64,000 nucleotides of DNA, from the IMG/VR virus record IMGVR_UViG_3300020178_000002, positions 248,001 through 312,000 of that record. One strand, written 5' to 3'. Made by a program: the position numbers and the translations under genes. A model generated the notes under the pieces. It saw only the letters and a program-made list of their open reading frames with translations, was not told the DNA's origin and did not search any database. Shown in pieces: positions 26,201 through 36,300 of the stretch (position 1 is the stretch's first letter; each line of letters begins with the position of its first letter). Source of the stretch: a virus.

Positions 26201-29200
26201 ATTAGCTCCTGTTTCAACTTTGAAAGCTGTTGCAGAAGTCTTTGTTACCAGAACCTCGCCTGTTGTAGCTAAGTTATAGTTAGCACCATCAACAGTGAAC
26301 TTGTCAGTATCAACTGCAATTCCACCATTAGCGTTAACAATCCCTGCTGAAGTAATTGTGCTAGTTGTGGTTAGAGTACCAATCTTCAAGTCACCCCAAG
26401 TATCAGGATCACCAAAGTCTGTTTCTGTAGAAGCAACAGTAGTTGTACCCATCTTAAATGTGTCATCACCCTCATCGAAGAAGAAGATACCATCTTCTAC
26501 AGCATCTCCCAGACCATCAACACCACGCTCAAAGAAAAGACCAATGTCTCTACTGTTTTGAGCATTAGCAATACCTTGGTTAAGTCGGATTACAGAATCT
26601 GTCACATCAAGGTCTGTCGAGTTAATGGTTGTTAAAGTTCCATTGACAGTCATGTTAGTGCAGGTAATAGACCCTGTTGTTGTAAGATTCTCGTCATTGA
26701 AGTTGATAGTACCTGTAGCAGAAGTCAAAGACCCATTGTTAAAGGTAAAGTCAGCAATCTGAGAACCAACAGCAGTTGCTGTGATAGCACCTGTAACTCC
26801 AAGAGTACCACCTACAGAGGTGTTCCCATTAGAAGCATCTACTGTAAATTGGTCAGCACCGATGGTTAGGTTGCCAGCAGAGTTTAGAGCATTAGAGATC
26901 AACCATTCATCTTCACTCTCATCCCATTGGATATAAGAGTTTGTTAAAGCACCTCTTTCTACTTCAATTTTAGCATCTCTTTCTGCACCATTTCCTGTAG
27001 CGTCAGAGTTTAGAAGTATAATAGCGTTCTGAGCGTCAGCGTTCTGAGCTAGATCATCAGATCTAACATTCAAAGCACCTGCAAGAGTAGTTACACCATT
27101 AACATGGAACTGAGTAGCTGGAGCACTCTCATTGATACCTACCCTGTCAGTTGTTCCATTTGTAAACAATAGGTGGGTTTGATTGTCACCCTCAACTCTA
27201 AAGTCGAAAGCATTACCATCTTCATTAACAACAATGTTTCCACCATTAAGCCCGATAGCACCATTTGTGAAACTTGCTGTTCCTGAAAAAGTAATATTCT
27301 TGCTTACAGTGATTAACTCAGAACCATCTGTGGTATCTACTTTAAGATAGCTGGTAGCTCCCTCTTTAATCTCAAAAGAACCAGCAACATTGTCATCCAT
27401 AACAACGACAACTGTATTTCCAACACTTGAAATAGTTCCTAGAGAAATCTCTCCTACATTAGTAATGTTGCCATTACTAGCATTTAAAGAGGTAACAGTC
27501 GCATCACCAGCTCCTAGAGTACCTGTTGTAGACAGGTTATTGTCGTTGAAAGATAGGTTGTTATTAACATTTGTGGTCTGGATTTGACCATTTGTTATTT
27601 CAATATCTCCAACAGTAGATCCAGAGGCTAAGGTACTTTGACCTGTGACAGAAAGAGTACCATCAATAGAAGTATTTCCTGTTCCATCAGCAACAACGAA
27701 CTTATCAGTGTCTACTACAATACCACCATTAGCTGTTAATGTGCTGTCTACTATAAGAGTACCACCTATAGAAGTGTTGCCTGTTGTATCGGCAACAGTA
27801 AAGTTATCGGCAGTAATACCACCATTAGCTGTAAAACTACCATCCACAGTGAGAGCAGCGTCAGCATTTAATGTGTTTGAGAAGTTAGCTATGTTTGAGA
27901 AAGTTGTTTCTTGAGCTACAGTGATTAACTCGGCAGTGTTTGTAGTATCTACTTTAATATAGCTGGTAGCTCCCTCTTTAATCTCAAAAGCCCCAGCAAT
28001 ATTGTCATCCATAGCAACGACAACTGTAGTTCCTGCACTTGAAATAGTGCCGAGAGAAATCTCTCCCACGCTAGTAATGTTTCCACTACTAGCATTTAAA
28101 GAGGTAACAGTGGTAGCACCTGCACCCAGAGTTCCTGTTGTAGTAAGATCCTCATTTCCAAAGTCGATAGTACCTGTATCAGAAGTCAAAGAACCATTAT
28201 TAAAAGTAAAGTCAGCAATCTGAGAACCAACAGCAGTTGCTGTAATAGTGCTGGTCACAGTAAGAGTGCCACCTATAGAGGTATTTCCTGTTCCATCAGC
28301 AACAGAGAAGTTTTCTGCTGTGAGACCACCTGTTAGGGTAAGTAAGCCAGAGACAGTTGCTGTATTTAAGGAAGCATCTCCTGTTGAGGTAATGTTTAAT
28401 GAAGTCCAGTTGCCTGTTGTAGACACATTTTCATTACCGAAGTCAATACCAGCACCATCCGTAAAAGCTTCAATAGTAGTGCCTGTAAAAGTAAGACCTG
28501 CAAGTTGGTGACCATTGCTGTCTGTTGTGATAACACCAGCATTAGAGACAGTGAAGTTTGAAGCCCCATCTACAGCACCTTGAGAGATAGCACCTACAAT
28601 GTTAAGTCCATCACTTACAGAGAAGTATGCTGAAGACTCATCCCAAGAGAGGGTTGCATAAGTGATACCTCTATCTACACGGATAAGTGTTTCATCTTCA
28701 GCATTAGCCTCATCATGTCTAAAGGTAATGCCATTAGCTGAAGAATTACTAATGTTAATGTTCCTAGTGACAATCAAATCTTGTCCCACAGTAAGATCTG
28801 TTGCTGTAGAAGCATTGTGACTCAAAGCCCATGTGCTAGTTCCATTATTCCATTGCATGGTTGCATAGGTTGGTCCATTTGAGAGGGCGACAGCAATTGA
28901 AGCATTTGCTGGAGTATTATCTGTTACTACATCAGAGTTCAGGATAATGCTGTGGTCAGCATCTTTTTCAACGAGTACAGAACCTTGAGCAGTTATATCA
29001 CCTGTCAAAGTAGATGTGCTTCCAATGGTTAAAGTACCTGTTGTAGACAAGTTGTTATCATTGAAAGATAGGTTGTTATTAACATTTGTGGTCTGGATTT
29101 GCCCATCTGTTATTTCAATGTCACCAACAGTAGAGCCAGAAGCTAGTGTGCTTTGACCTGTGACAGAAAGAGTGCCATCAATAGAAGTGTTGCCTGTGCC

Positions 29201-30283
29201 ATCTCCTGCAACAGTGAACTTATCAGTGTCTACTGCAATACCTTCATTAGCATTTAACAAGCCTGAAAGTGTTGTGACCCCTGTGACACCAAGAGTTGTC
29301 GTAACGCTAATAGCACCTGTAGTTTCTAGGGATTTTAGCTTGAGGTCAGAGTAGTCTGTCGGGTTGAAGTCAGTATCCCCACCTGTACTACCATTCGGGG
29401 CTTGTGCTAGCTTAAAAATCTGATCTGTATTATCAAAGATAAATACCTGATCACCTTGAGCACCTGGGTTAGTGAAGAACAATCCGACATCACTTGCCAC
29501 ATCACCATTATTTAAGATCATCACAGGGTCTTCTACTGTGAGCTGGTCGGTGTTAATGGTTGTTAAAGTACCACTGACAGTTAAGTTTCCAGATACATTA
29601 AGATCGTTAGAGACAGTCAAGTCGTTTGCAATGGTGACATCATTAGGTAAGCCAACAGTGACAACAGTGCCATTGGTGTTGTTTCCATCATTGGTGACAG
29701 CTATTGTTGTCTCATTTGGAGTAGCAGTTAATGTTAAAGTCTGACCGAGAGGTAGGTTGTCAGTATTAGTGCCATCAGAAATTGTGATGGTACTGTTAGC
29801 CAATTTAGCATTCGTGACTTGACCCTCTTGGATGTTTACTGTTTGGATCGCATCTGTAGTGAGTGTAGCTACACCCAATGCGTCCACTTCTATATCACCA
29901 CTGAAAGTAATATTTTCCCATCTACCATCATTATCGTTGTCATAGATTAGGAATTGGGCTTCTCCAAGATTTGTTAATGTCACATCTGATAACCCTCCGA
30001 CAGTGATTCCACCACCAGAGTCAACGTATGCTTTGGTTGCGACATCCTGATTGTTTACAGGATCTGCAACATTTATCAATTTTTGACCATTGAAGTCGAC
30101 ATCTGCATTAGGTGAGATGTTTGAAAGCGTAGGGTGTGCAGTAGCAGTACCACCTTGTGTGCTTCCATCATGAACTCGAATGGTATTTAGTGTTGTATCA
30201 ACTGTTATCTCACCGACTGCTCCTGTGAACGAATTGTTCTCGGCAGTAGTTCCTCTTCTTAGTTGGACTCTACGGACTGACAT
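23249..30283 (-). CDS. Giant tail-fibre protein 1 (2344 aa), repeat-rich
   Basis: The N-terminus (VQLRRGTTAENNSFTG, then GEITVDTTLNTIRVHDG) is the phage tail-fibre/hyaluronidase-type head domain. The rest is composed of many degenerate beta-helix-type repeats such as TGNTSIGGTLTV, NLSTTGTL and SYIKVDTT, rich in Thr, Asn, Gly, Ser and Asp. The last ~100 residues form a compact beta domain. It is probably a long trimeric fibre carrying host specificity. DNA-level similarity between blocks is visible (for example 27390-27560 with 28005-28150, and 27530-27720 with 29030-29250). A ribosome-binding site AAGGAG precedes the start. Confidence 0.85.
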   Translation of the reverse strand: MSVRRVQLRRGTTAENNSFTGAVGEITVDTTLNTIRVHDGSTQGGTATAHPTLSNISPNADVDFNGQKLINVADPVNNQDVATKAYVDSGGGITVGGLSDVTLTNLGEAQFLIYDNDNDGRWENITFSGDIEVDALGVATLTTDAIQTVNIQEGQVTNAKLANSTITISDGTNTDNLPLGQTLTLTATPNETTIAVTNDGNNTNGTVVTVGLPNDVTIANDLTVSNDLNVSGNLTVSGTLTTINTDQLTVEDPVMILNNGDVASDVGLFFTNPGAQGDQVFIFDNTDQIFKLAQAPNGSTGGDTDFNPTDYSDLKLKSLETTGAISVTTTLGVTGVTTLSGLLNANEGIAVDTDKFTVAGDGTGNTSIDGTLSVTGQSTLASGSTVGDIEITDGQIQTTNVNNNLSFNDNNLSTTGTLTIGSTSTLTGDITAQGSVLVEKDADHSIILNSDVVTDNTPANASIAVALSNGPTYATMQWNNGTSTWALSHNASTATDLTVGQDLIVTRNINISNSSANGITFRHDEANAEDETLIRVDRGITYATLSWDESSAYFSVSDGLNIVGAISQGAVDGASNFTVSNAGVITTDSNGHQLAGLTFTGTTIEAFTDGAGIDFGNENVSTTGNWTSLNITSTGDASLNTATVSGLLTLTGGLTAENFSVADGTGNTSIGGTLTVTSTITATAVGSQIADFTFNNGSLTSDTGTIDFGNEDLTTTGTLGAGATTVTSLNASSGNITSVGEISLGTISSAGTTVVVAMDDNIAGAFEIKEGATSYIKVDTTNTAELITVAQETTFSNIANFSNTLNADAALTVDGSFTANGGITADNFTVADTTGNTSIGGTLIVDSTLTANGGIVVDTDKFVVADGTGNTSIDGTLSVTGQSTLASGSTVGDIEITNGQIQTTNVNNNLSFNDNNLSTTGTLGAGDATVTSLNASNGNITNVGEISLGTISSVGNTVVVVMDDNVAGSFEIKEGATSYLKVDTTDGSELITVSKNITFSGTASFTNGAIGLNGGNIVVNEDGNAFDFRVEGDNQTHLLFTNGTTDRVGINESAPATQFHVNGVTTLAGALNVRSDDLAQNADAQNAIILLNSDATGNGAERDAKIEVERGALTNSYIQWDESEDEWLISNALNSAGNLTIGADQFTVDASNGNTSVGGTLGVTGAITATAVGSQIADFTFNNGSLTSATGTINFNDENLTTTGSITCTNMTVNGTLTTINSTDLDVTDSVIRLNQGIANAQNSRDIGLFFERGVDGLGDAVEDGIFFFDEGDDTFKMGTTTVASTETDFGDPDTWGDLKIGTLTTTSTITSAGIVNANGGIAVDTDKFTVDGANYNLATTGEVLVTKTSATAFKVETGANAEIFNIDTNTPKVTITSALFEPDAGINVGADVFSVSNAGATSILNTLNVTTGSASAFVVEKANGTDVLNVDTTSSITTVTGQLKTDDLRASSAATGSFKINLVDNIENALEIKDLSTDGNADSYMTFDTREGSELITLVQPTSLSSTLSVNGISTLKADLKIESTNTNGILFNSDLTGAAEEDDAVLITIERGTLTNAIISWDETNNEFNVNAQSGLHLQGKAGGNALTVGDTTSAGTTTAVLTTAGALTLSSSLTVAGIDMGESAISNVTDIAINTLSDNDGDGVVVQLADTQASALVIKQGNAGESYLTIDTTALTTTLNQSTSTTADLTVGTTLDVGTTLSVTGQSTLDDTLNIKTAPTNNVAILVNSDTADADVSIFKVNDTTANVQLDWDDSEDSFVVKGGKLHSETQVTVGGTITAAPNFTVATTGAVSTLSTVTATGNIKTSTGVIEIDTPSQGAILFNSDNTAELDAHDFGITVSRPTAGTDAIFYWDEGSNVWQFNGAGNVQAEGSIIADSDQAAKVVLAAGSITTGDNSGIDFGSDALTTTGNISTTGGGTLTANGATTLESTLQVDGVATFNENVTIATTKTLTLNEGVANAAADVDAFIYVDRGTDSNTFIQWDEGVNRWLLSNDGGAGKVIIHEDDTLFSLTTDSGGGSTYDFNQKTNNALTIEGTSNQISVTNSNGTVTVGLPNTVTITGDLNVNSITSLGATVRMTDPLIFLGSGQASQADTGHYFQYRNDSLAIRFGGLVFQPDEAERFVLFSDNTTLNSNGSDSSVPGTDAELALLDLSKVRGGRATGADSAGSSLTVSGGASTGNENGGSIVFETTSAGASGSTLNSGTTALTIDSAQKATFEGEVEVDRAGSKYSVVTVKASEGSRYECASPAFATNAVSISAPDAVENKHAYFLSNGGTAGTVNLFDLTAGYDGYVLQIFNTGTNTLTVDGSGGQEVDGAATKDVVQGASLTLMAFGTAWYVV

Positions 30284-30339
30284 AGATTACTCCTTAAAAA
30301 ATGACTCTAATTTAATAAACGTGTTCTATATAAACACTA

Positions 30340-33300
30340 TTAAGAGACTAATACCCCATAGTCTTCTTTTGCATAAACAACTGCATCGTTAAGTCCAGAT
30401 CCATTCCAATCAGTACTAAAGTCAGTGTTTAATACGAAAGCATCTGCTACAGAACCATAATCTATGGTTTCAATGACTCTACCTAAAACGATCAAATCAG
30501 CAACAGCATTGACATTTGACTGTGTTGGTGTGCTAAGGAGAATAAGCTCTCCAGGGCTTGTTCCTACATCGTAGTCTGTTGAAGTGCCTAAAACAGTAGG
30601 AACGTATTTATTAAGACCATTAGCAGTGGTGTATCTTAAAACTTGCTTATCGGTATCAGGTGCTGCATTAACATCAGTTAAGTTGTTTGAGCTTACTTCC
30701 ACGCTTACATCAATGACATCACCTGCATCGTTATTTGCAAATGTTAAAGAATCTACACCTGTTGCAGTTCCTCCAGCAAGTGCAGTCGCAACTACATCTC
30801 TTGCTTTCTCATCGAAATTCTCAGCAACAAATTCTCCTGCATTAGAATCCCAAACAAGAACTTCATCTCCTGTAAATGCACCTGTGTTGATATTAACATC
30901 AGAATGTGTGGAAATAGATCCGAGATTAGTTAGATTCTCACCACTTATAGCACCTAGCTTACCATTCCCATCTGTAATAACTACTTTACCTGCATCTGCT
31001 ACACCACCTGTAATAGTTGTGTCTAGGGTAGATACATTACCTAGTCCAAGTGTGGTTCTTTGTGCAGTGTTATCAGCATCATCCAGTAACGCTAGACCTG
31101 CTGCTGTTATTGTTGAATTTGTTAAAGCCCCAGCCCCTGTTGTATGGAGTAGCTGATTATTCCCTAAAGGATTAAGGTCTGCTATTTCTTGAAGCAGGGT
31201 GTCTTGAGCTTGGACATCTGTTCCTATTGCTAAACCAAGAGTAGTTCTCTGTGCAGTATTATCAGCATCATCTAGTAATGCAAGACCTGCTGCTGTTATT
31301 GTGGCAGTTGTTAAAGCTCCAGCCCCTGTTGTATGGAAGAGTTTGTTATTTCCAGCAGGGTTTAGGTCAGCAAACTCTTGAAGTAGCGTATCTTGAGCTT
31401 GGACATCAGTTCCAATCTCAAGGTCTAAAGTTGCTTTTACTTGTGCCTTGGTTTGTGCAACAAAGTTATTCCCATCGCCTACAATGAAGTTTCCATCTGT
31501 ATTGGCTAATCCAGAGATGTCAGAAAGATTCCCTGTTAGTTGGATAGTTAATTCACCATTTGCATCGTCATAAGTAGTTGAAATACCTGTATCGTGGTTG
31601 TTGTTAACTAACAATCCACCTGCAATGTCTTGAACAAGTTCTGTTGTGTCTGTTAGGTCATTGACAGTAAGACCACGAACCCAAGCTGCTGTTACAATCT
31701 GGGTTGCATTTGCATTTTGAGCAGGTGCAGTGATTGTACCTGTGCCTGTTACAGTTATGTTTTTATCTAAAGAGACATTCTCACCAAGAATAATTTCTTC
31801 TGCTGTATTAGTTGTGACGAAAGTAAGGTATCCATTGCCACCCTCTGTAATATTAAGGGCAGATGGCTGATTGTCTGCAAGAGAAATCTCTGCTACAGAC
31901 AAAGAACCACCAAGAGTTAAGTTGCCATTGTTTAATAAAGGTATGTTCGCTGAGTTGGAAAGGTCTGTGGTAGAAATAGTTCTGTTACTGAAAGCACCTA
32001 GTGCATCACTTACAATAAAGTGGTTAAGGGCAGGATTTGCAATACTAACATCTCCTAGATCATCAAGGTTTGATCCAGCAGAAAGAAAATCTCCTGTGTT
32101 ATTCTGGGAAGCTGTACCCAGAGCTAATGCGGTGATAGAATCGCTCACCTGTCTGTCTGTATATGCGGTACTTGCTATTTTAGTGCTGTTATCACTTGCA
32201 GCCTGTGTTGTTACTTGCACTGTGCCTGTGAAAGTTTGATTTGCATTTAAGAGAGATATGTTCGCTGTATCAGATAAATCACTACTAGAGATAGTTCTAT
32301 TACTGAAAGCACCCAGAGCGTCACTTACAATAAAGTGATTGAGAGCAGGGTTTGCAATACTAACATCACCGAGATCATCAAGGTTTGATCCAGCAGCGAG
32401 AAAGTCTCCTACATTAGAGGTAGAAGCAGTTCCTAGCCCCAAGTCTCCAATTTCAGCAACTACAAAAGCTGTTGTTGCTATCTGGGTTGTATTTGTATTA
32501 ACAACAGCAGTAGGTGCTTCTGGAACGCCTGTAAATGTCGGTCCTGCAAGTCTGGCTACAGTATTATCCACAGAAGCTGTCATTGTGTTGGCAGCATCAT
32601 TATAAGTGAATGTTATATCGGTGTGGGCAGACCCATTTGTTATGAACAGTTCATTTACAGCGTCTTGTGCTGATTCTGTAGGTGCTTGAGCTACAAACGT
32701 ACTTACTCCATCCCAAACTAGAGTATGTCCAGCTTGAGCGTTTGAAGCGTCTATGTCTGAGATATTTGCTGAACTTAATGCAACACTCTCAAAAACATTA
32801 GCACCATTCGCTGTCGTGTAGATTAGTGCTTCTCCATTATTTGGAGCTAAGTTAGCGTCTACATCAGACAAGTGAGAGAGCTGTGTTATGTTCCCCCCTA
32901 CTTGGGCAACTACTGCTCTAACAAAGCTGGCAGTTGCAACCTCTCTACCAACAGAGTTATTGGCAGGGTTGTTTGCAGTGATTACAGCACCTGTTAAATC
33001 TATATCTCCTGATACAGTCAGATCTCCTGTAATAGTTTGGTTGGCATTTAAGAAAGCAATGTTGTTCGAGTCTGACAAGTTTGTTGTAGATAAAGCAACA
33101 TTATCAAAGGTGGCATTAACAGCATCATATATTAAAGCCTCACCAGCTTGTGGGTTTGCTAGTGTGACTAGTGAGGATGCTAAGAAATCTCCTACATTAG
33201 AGGTAGAAGCAGTTCCAAGTCCTGATTCAAAGTCAGCTATTTCAGCGACAACAAAAGCTGTTGTTGCTAATTGAGTTGTATTTGAATTAACAGCAGCAGT

Positions 33301-36300
33301 AGGTGCTGTGGGAACACCTGTTAGAGCAGGGTTGTTCAGTCTTGCAACAGTTGCATCTACAGAGTAGTCTATTCTATTATTAATGTCATCATAAGTAACA
33401 GTAATATCAGTCTGTTGACCTGCATTAATCATGCTACCGATAGCATCTTGTACTTCTTCAACTATTGTATTGTCCCCAACAATGAGGCTGCCTTGAGCGT
33501 TAAAGACAAGAATTTTATCTTGAGCTTTATTGGCTGTACTGACATCATTCAAGTCATTAATGGATGAAGTAGTTTTTATTAAACTTGTTCCATCACTAAG
33601 TTGGCTTGAAGAAAGCTGTGCATTCTCGAATACATTGTTTCCTGTATAAACCAAAACTTGATTAGTTAAAGGAGTTCCTGCTTGAGGATCATTTGTGATT
33701 GTCACATCACTCAAGCTATTAATAGCAGATCCTGTTGCTAAGAAGTCACCTGTATCATTTGTAACAGCAGTTCCAAATCCAAGAGTGACTCTTGCATTTA
33801 CTTGATCTAATGCTAATGAAGTCCTTGCTTGTGCTGGTGTTTTTAGAACAAGGTCATTCCCATCACCAGCTAAGAAGTTGTCTGCTGTGGGTTGTGCAAT
33901 AGCAGATATTTCTTCCAGCCTAGCATTTTGAGCTTGGACATCAGTCCCAATCTCAAGATTTAGGTGTGCAACTGGGTCAGCAGAGGCGATTAAATCCCTA
34001 CCTTGTTGAGTTATGTCAGCAGTAGCATAGGTATTAGCACCTGTTGTGTAGATTATTTTATTGGCTGCTTGAGGATTTAACCCAGCAATAGATACAAGAG
34101 ATGCTTGTAGAGTTGCAGTAACATTTCCATCATTTACTCCACCATCATCAGTATAGGCGAAAGTAATGCCTGCACTGTGGTTTGCATGAGCAAACTGAGC
34201 ACCTACAACGTCTTGGATAGATTCTGTAGATCCTGTGAAATCAGAGACTGTTAAAGCTCTAACCCAAGCAGAAGTAACAATATGATTATCATTTGCATTA
34301 GCAGCAGGTGCTAGGATAGTACCTGTACTTGTGATAGACAGACTTCCTGTTGCTGAGATATTTCCTTGAGAAGAAACATTTCCTAGTCTTAGGTTTGCAT
34401 CTGAGATACCTGCCACAGCACTAAAGTCTGTTGTGTTTACATCAACAGCACCACTGTGTAATGCTAGTCTGAAGGTATCATCTCCTTCATCCCAGAAGAT
34501 AACTGCATCATCTAAGTCCCCTCTTGTTAAAAGAAAACCTAGATCATTAGCATTGTTTCCTACAAAACCATTATTAAGTTCAATTACACTATCTGCTACT
34601 GCCAAGTTATTTTGGTTATTGATATTTTGAACACCATTAACAGTTAAGTTTTGAACAGTGATGTCACCACCTGTAGTTAGACTTGTGTTTCCAAAGTCAA
34701 TAGTTCCTGTACTATCTACAATAGAACCAGAACTAATATCCATTGTGCCATCTATTTCAACGGGCTTTAATAATCTAATTTCTTCAGCACCATCTGTGGT
34801 GTCTACCTCAATGTAAGAAACATTATTGGTAGACTCTTCAACTTTAAGGGCTATCGGCTGGTTGTCTGTAATGTTGAGCTGTACTAAGTTACCCTTTGCA
34901 GAGATTGTATTAAGCTCAATGTCATCAACATTTCCAATATTTTGGTTATTGAGGTTTGCTCCAGAAGATAAAGTTGAGATTCCATTTACAGAGAAGTTTC
35001 CTGTTACACCTGTATTTCCATTTAGAGCATTAACAACAAAGGCATTGTTACCTACAATAAGATCTCCACCTATGTTTATTTGATTAACTCCGAAATCAAT
35101 ACCTCCATTGTTAGAGGTTGTGATTGAGTTATCTGCAAGAACAAGATTTCCAATAGAAGACCCAGATTGTGCAGTAAATACTTTTCCAAATATTATACTT
35201 TCTGTGTTGTCTGTTGTATTGAAGGTTAGGTAAGCATTAGCTCCTTCAGCTACAACAAGAGCTGCTCCATTATTGTCTGGGATAGATATGGAAGAAGTGG
35301 ATAGTGAATTTACTGTCGTAGCCCCTGCATTTAGAGTTCCTGTTGTACTTATATTTATAGCACTGAAAGAAACATCTCCACCTGCACTGTTTATTGTTGC
35401 ATTGTTTCCATTAGGTGTAATGGAAAGCGAGACAGCATCTGTTAATGGGTTGATTACATTCAAACCACCATCCATAGAAGAGAGTCCATCTACATCTAAA
35501 GTACCAAGAACTGCTGTGTTTCCTGTCAACCCATCCACAGTAAATAGGTTGCTTACATTGATTCCACCATTTGGTTTTAAGACGTTTGTTAAAACTAGCT
35601 CGTCATTATTGTTTAGAAGAGGTACTTTTGAGCCATTCGACAGATCTGTGGTTGATATGGTTCTATTTAAGTAATTACCAAATCCATTATTCACAAGAAA
35701 TTGACTGGGTGCATTACCGTTAAGGCTCACATCACTTAAATCATTTAACCCTGATCCACTTGCTAAGAAATCACCTGTGGCAGAAGTAGATGCAGTTCCT
35801 AAACCAAGAGCATTTCTTGCATCTTGACCAGAGAGGATTGTAAACTGATTCCCATTACCTACAATGAAGTTGTTATTTCCATTGTTAAGTCCAGCAAGGA
35901 TGTCTAGTTGTGCAGATTGGGTTTGTACATCTGTTCCAATCTCAAGACCCAAAGCTGTTCTAGCTTGTGCTGGTGTATTGAGTCCGAAGTTGAGACCATC
36001 ACTTATCAAGATATTATTTACAGCATGTCCTACATTAACAATATCTTGAAGAGAATTAGAAAGTGTGGCTCTTACCTCAGAGCTTGGGTCATCATAAGCA
36101 AAAGTAATTCCTGTACTATGGTTTAGATGACTAAACTGAGCACCTACAATATCTTCAACTTCTTCTTGGGTAAATCCTGTGTTGGGTGGGTCTTGTTGCA
36201 CAAGGACACCACCAACAACTTGTAATATCTTTCCATTAACTAGACCTGCACCAAAGTCAATGTCAGAAAGATCTCCTGCTGAAGAAGCATTTGTTAAAAG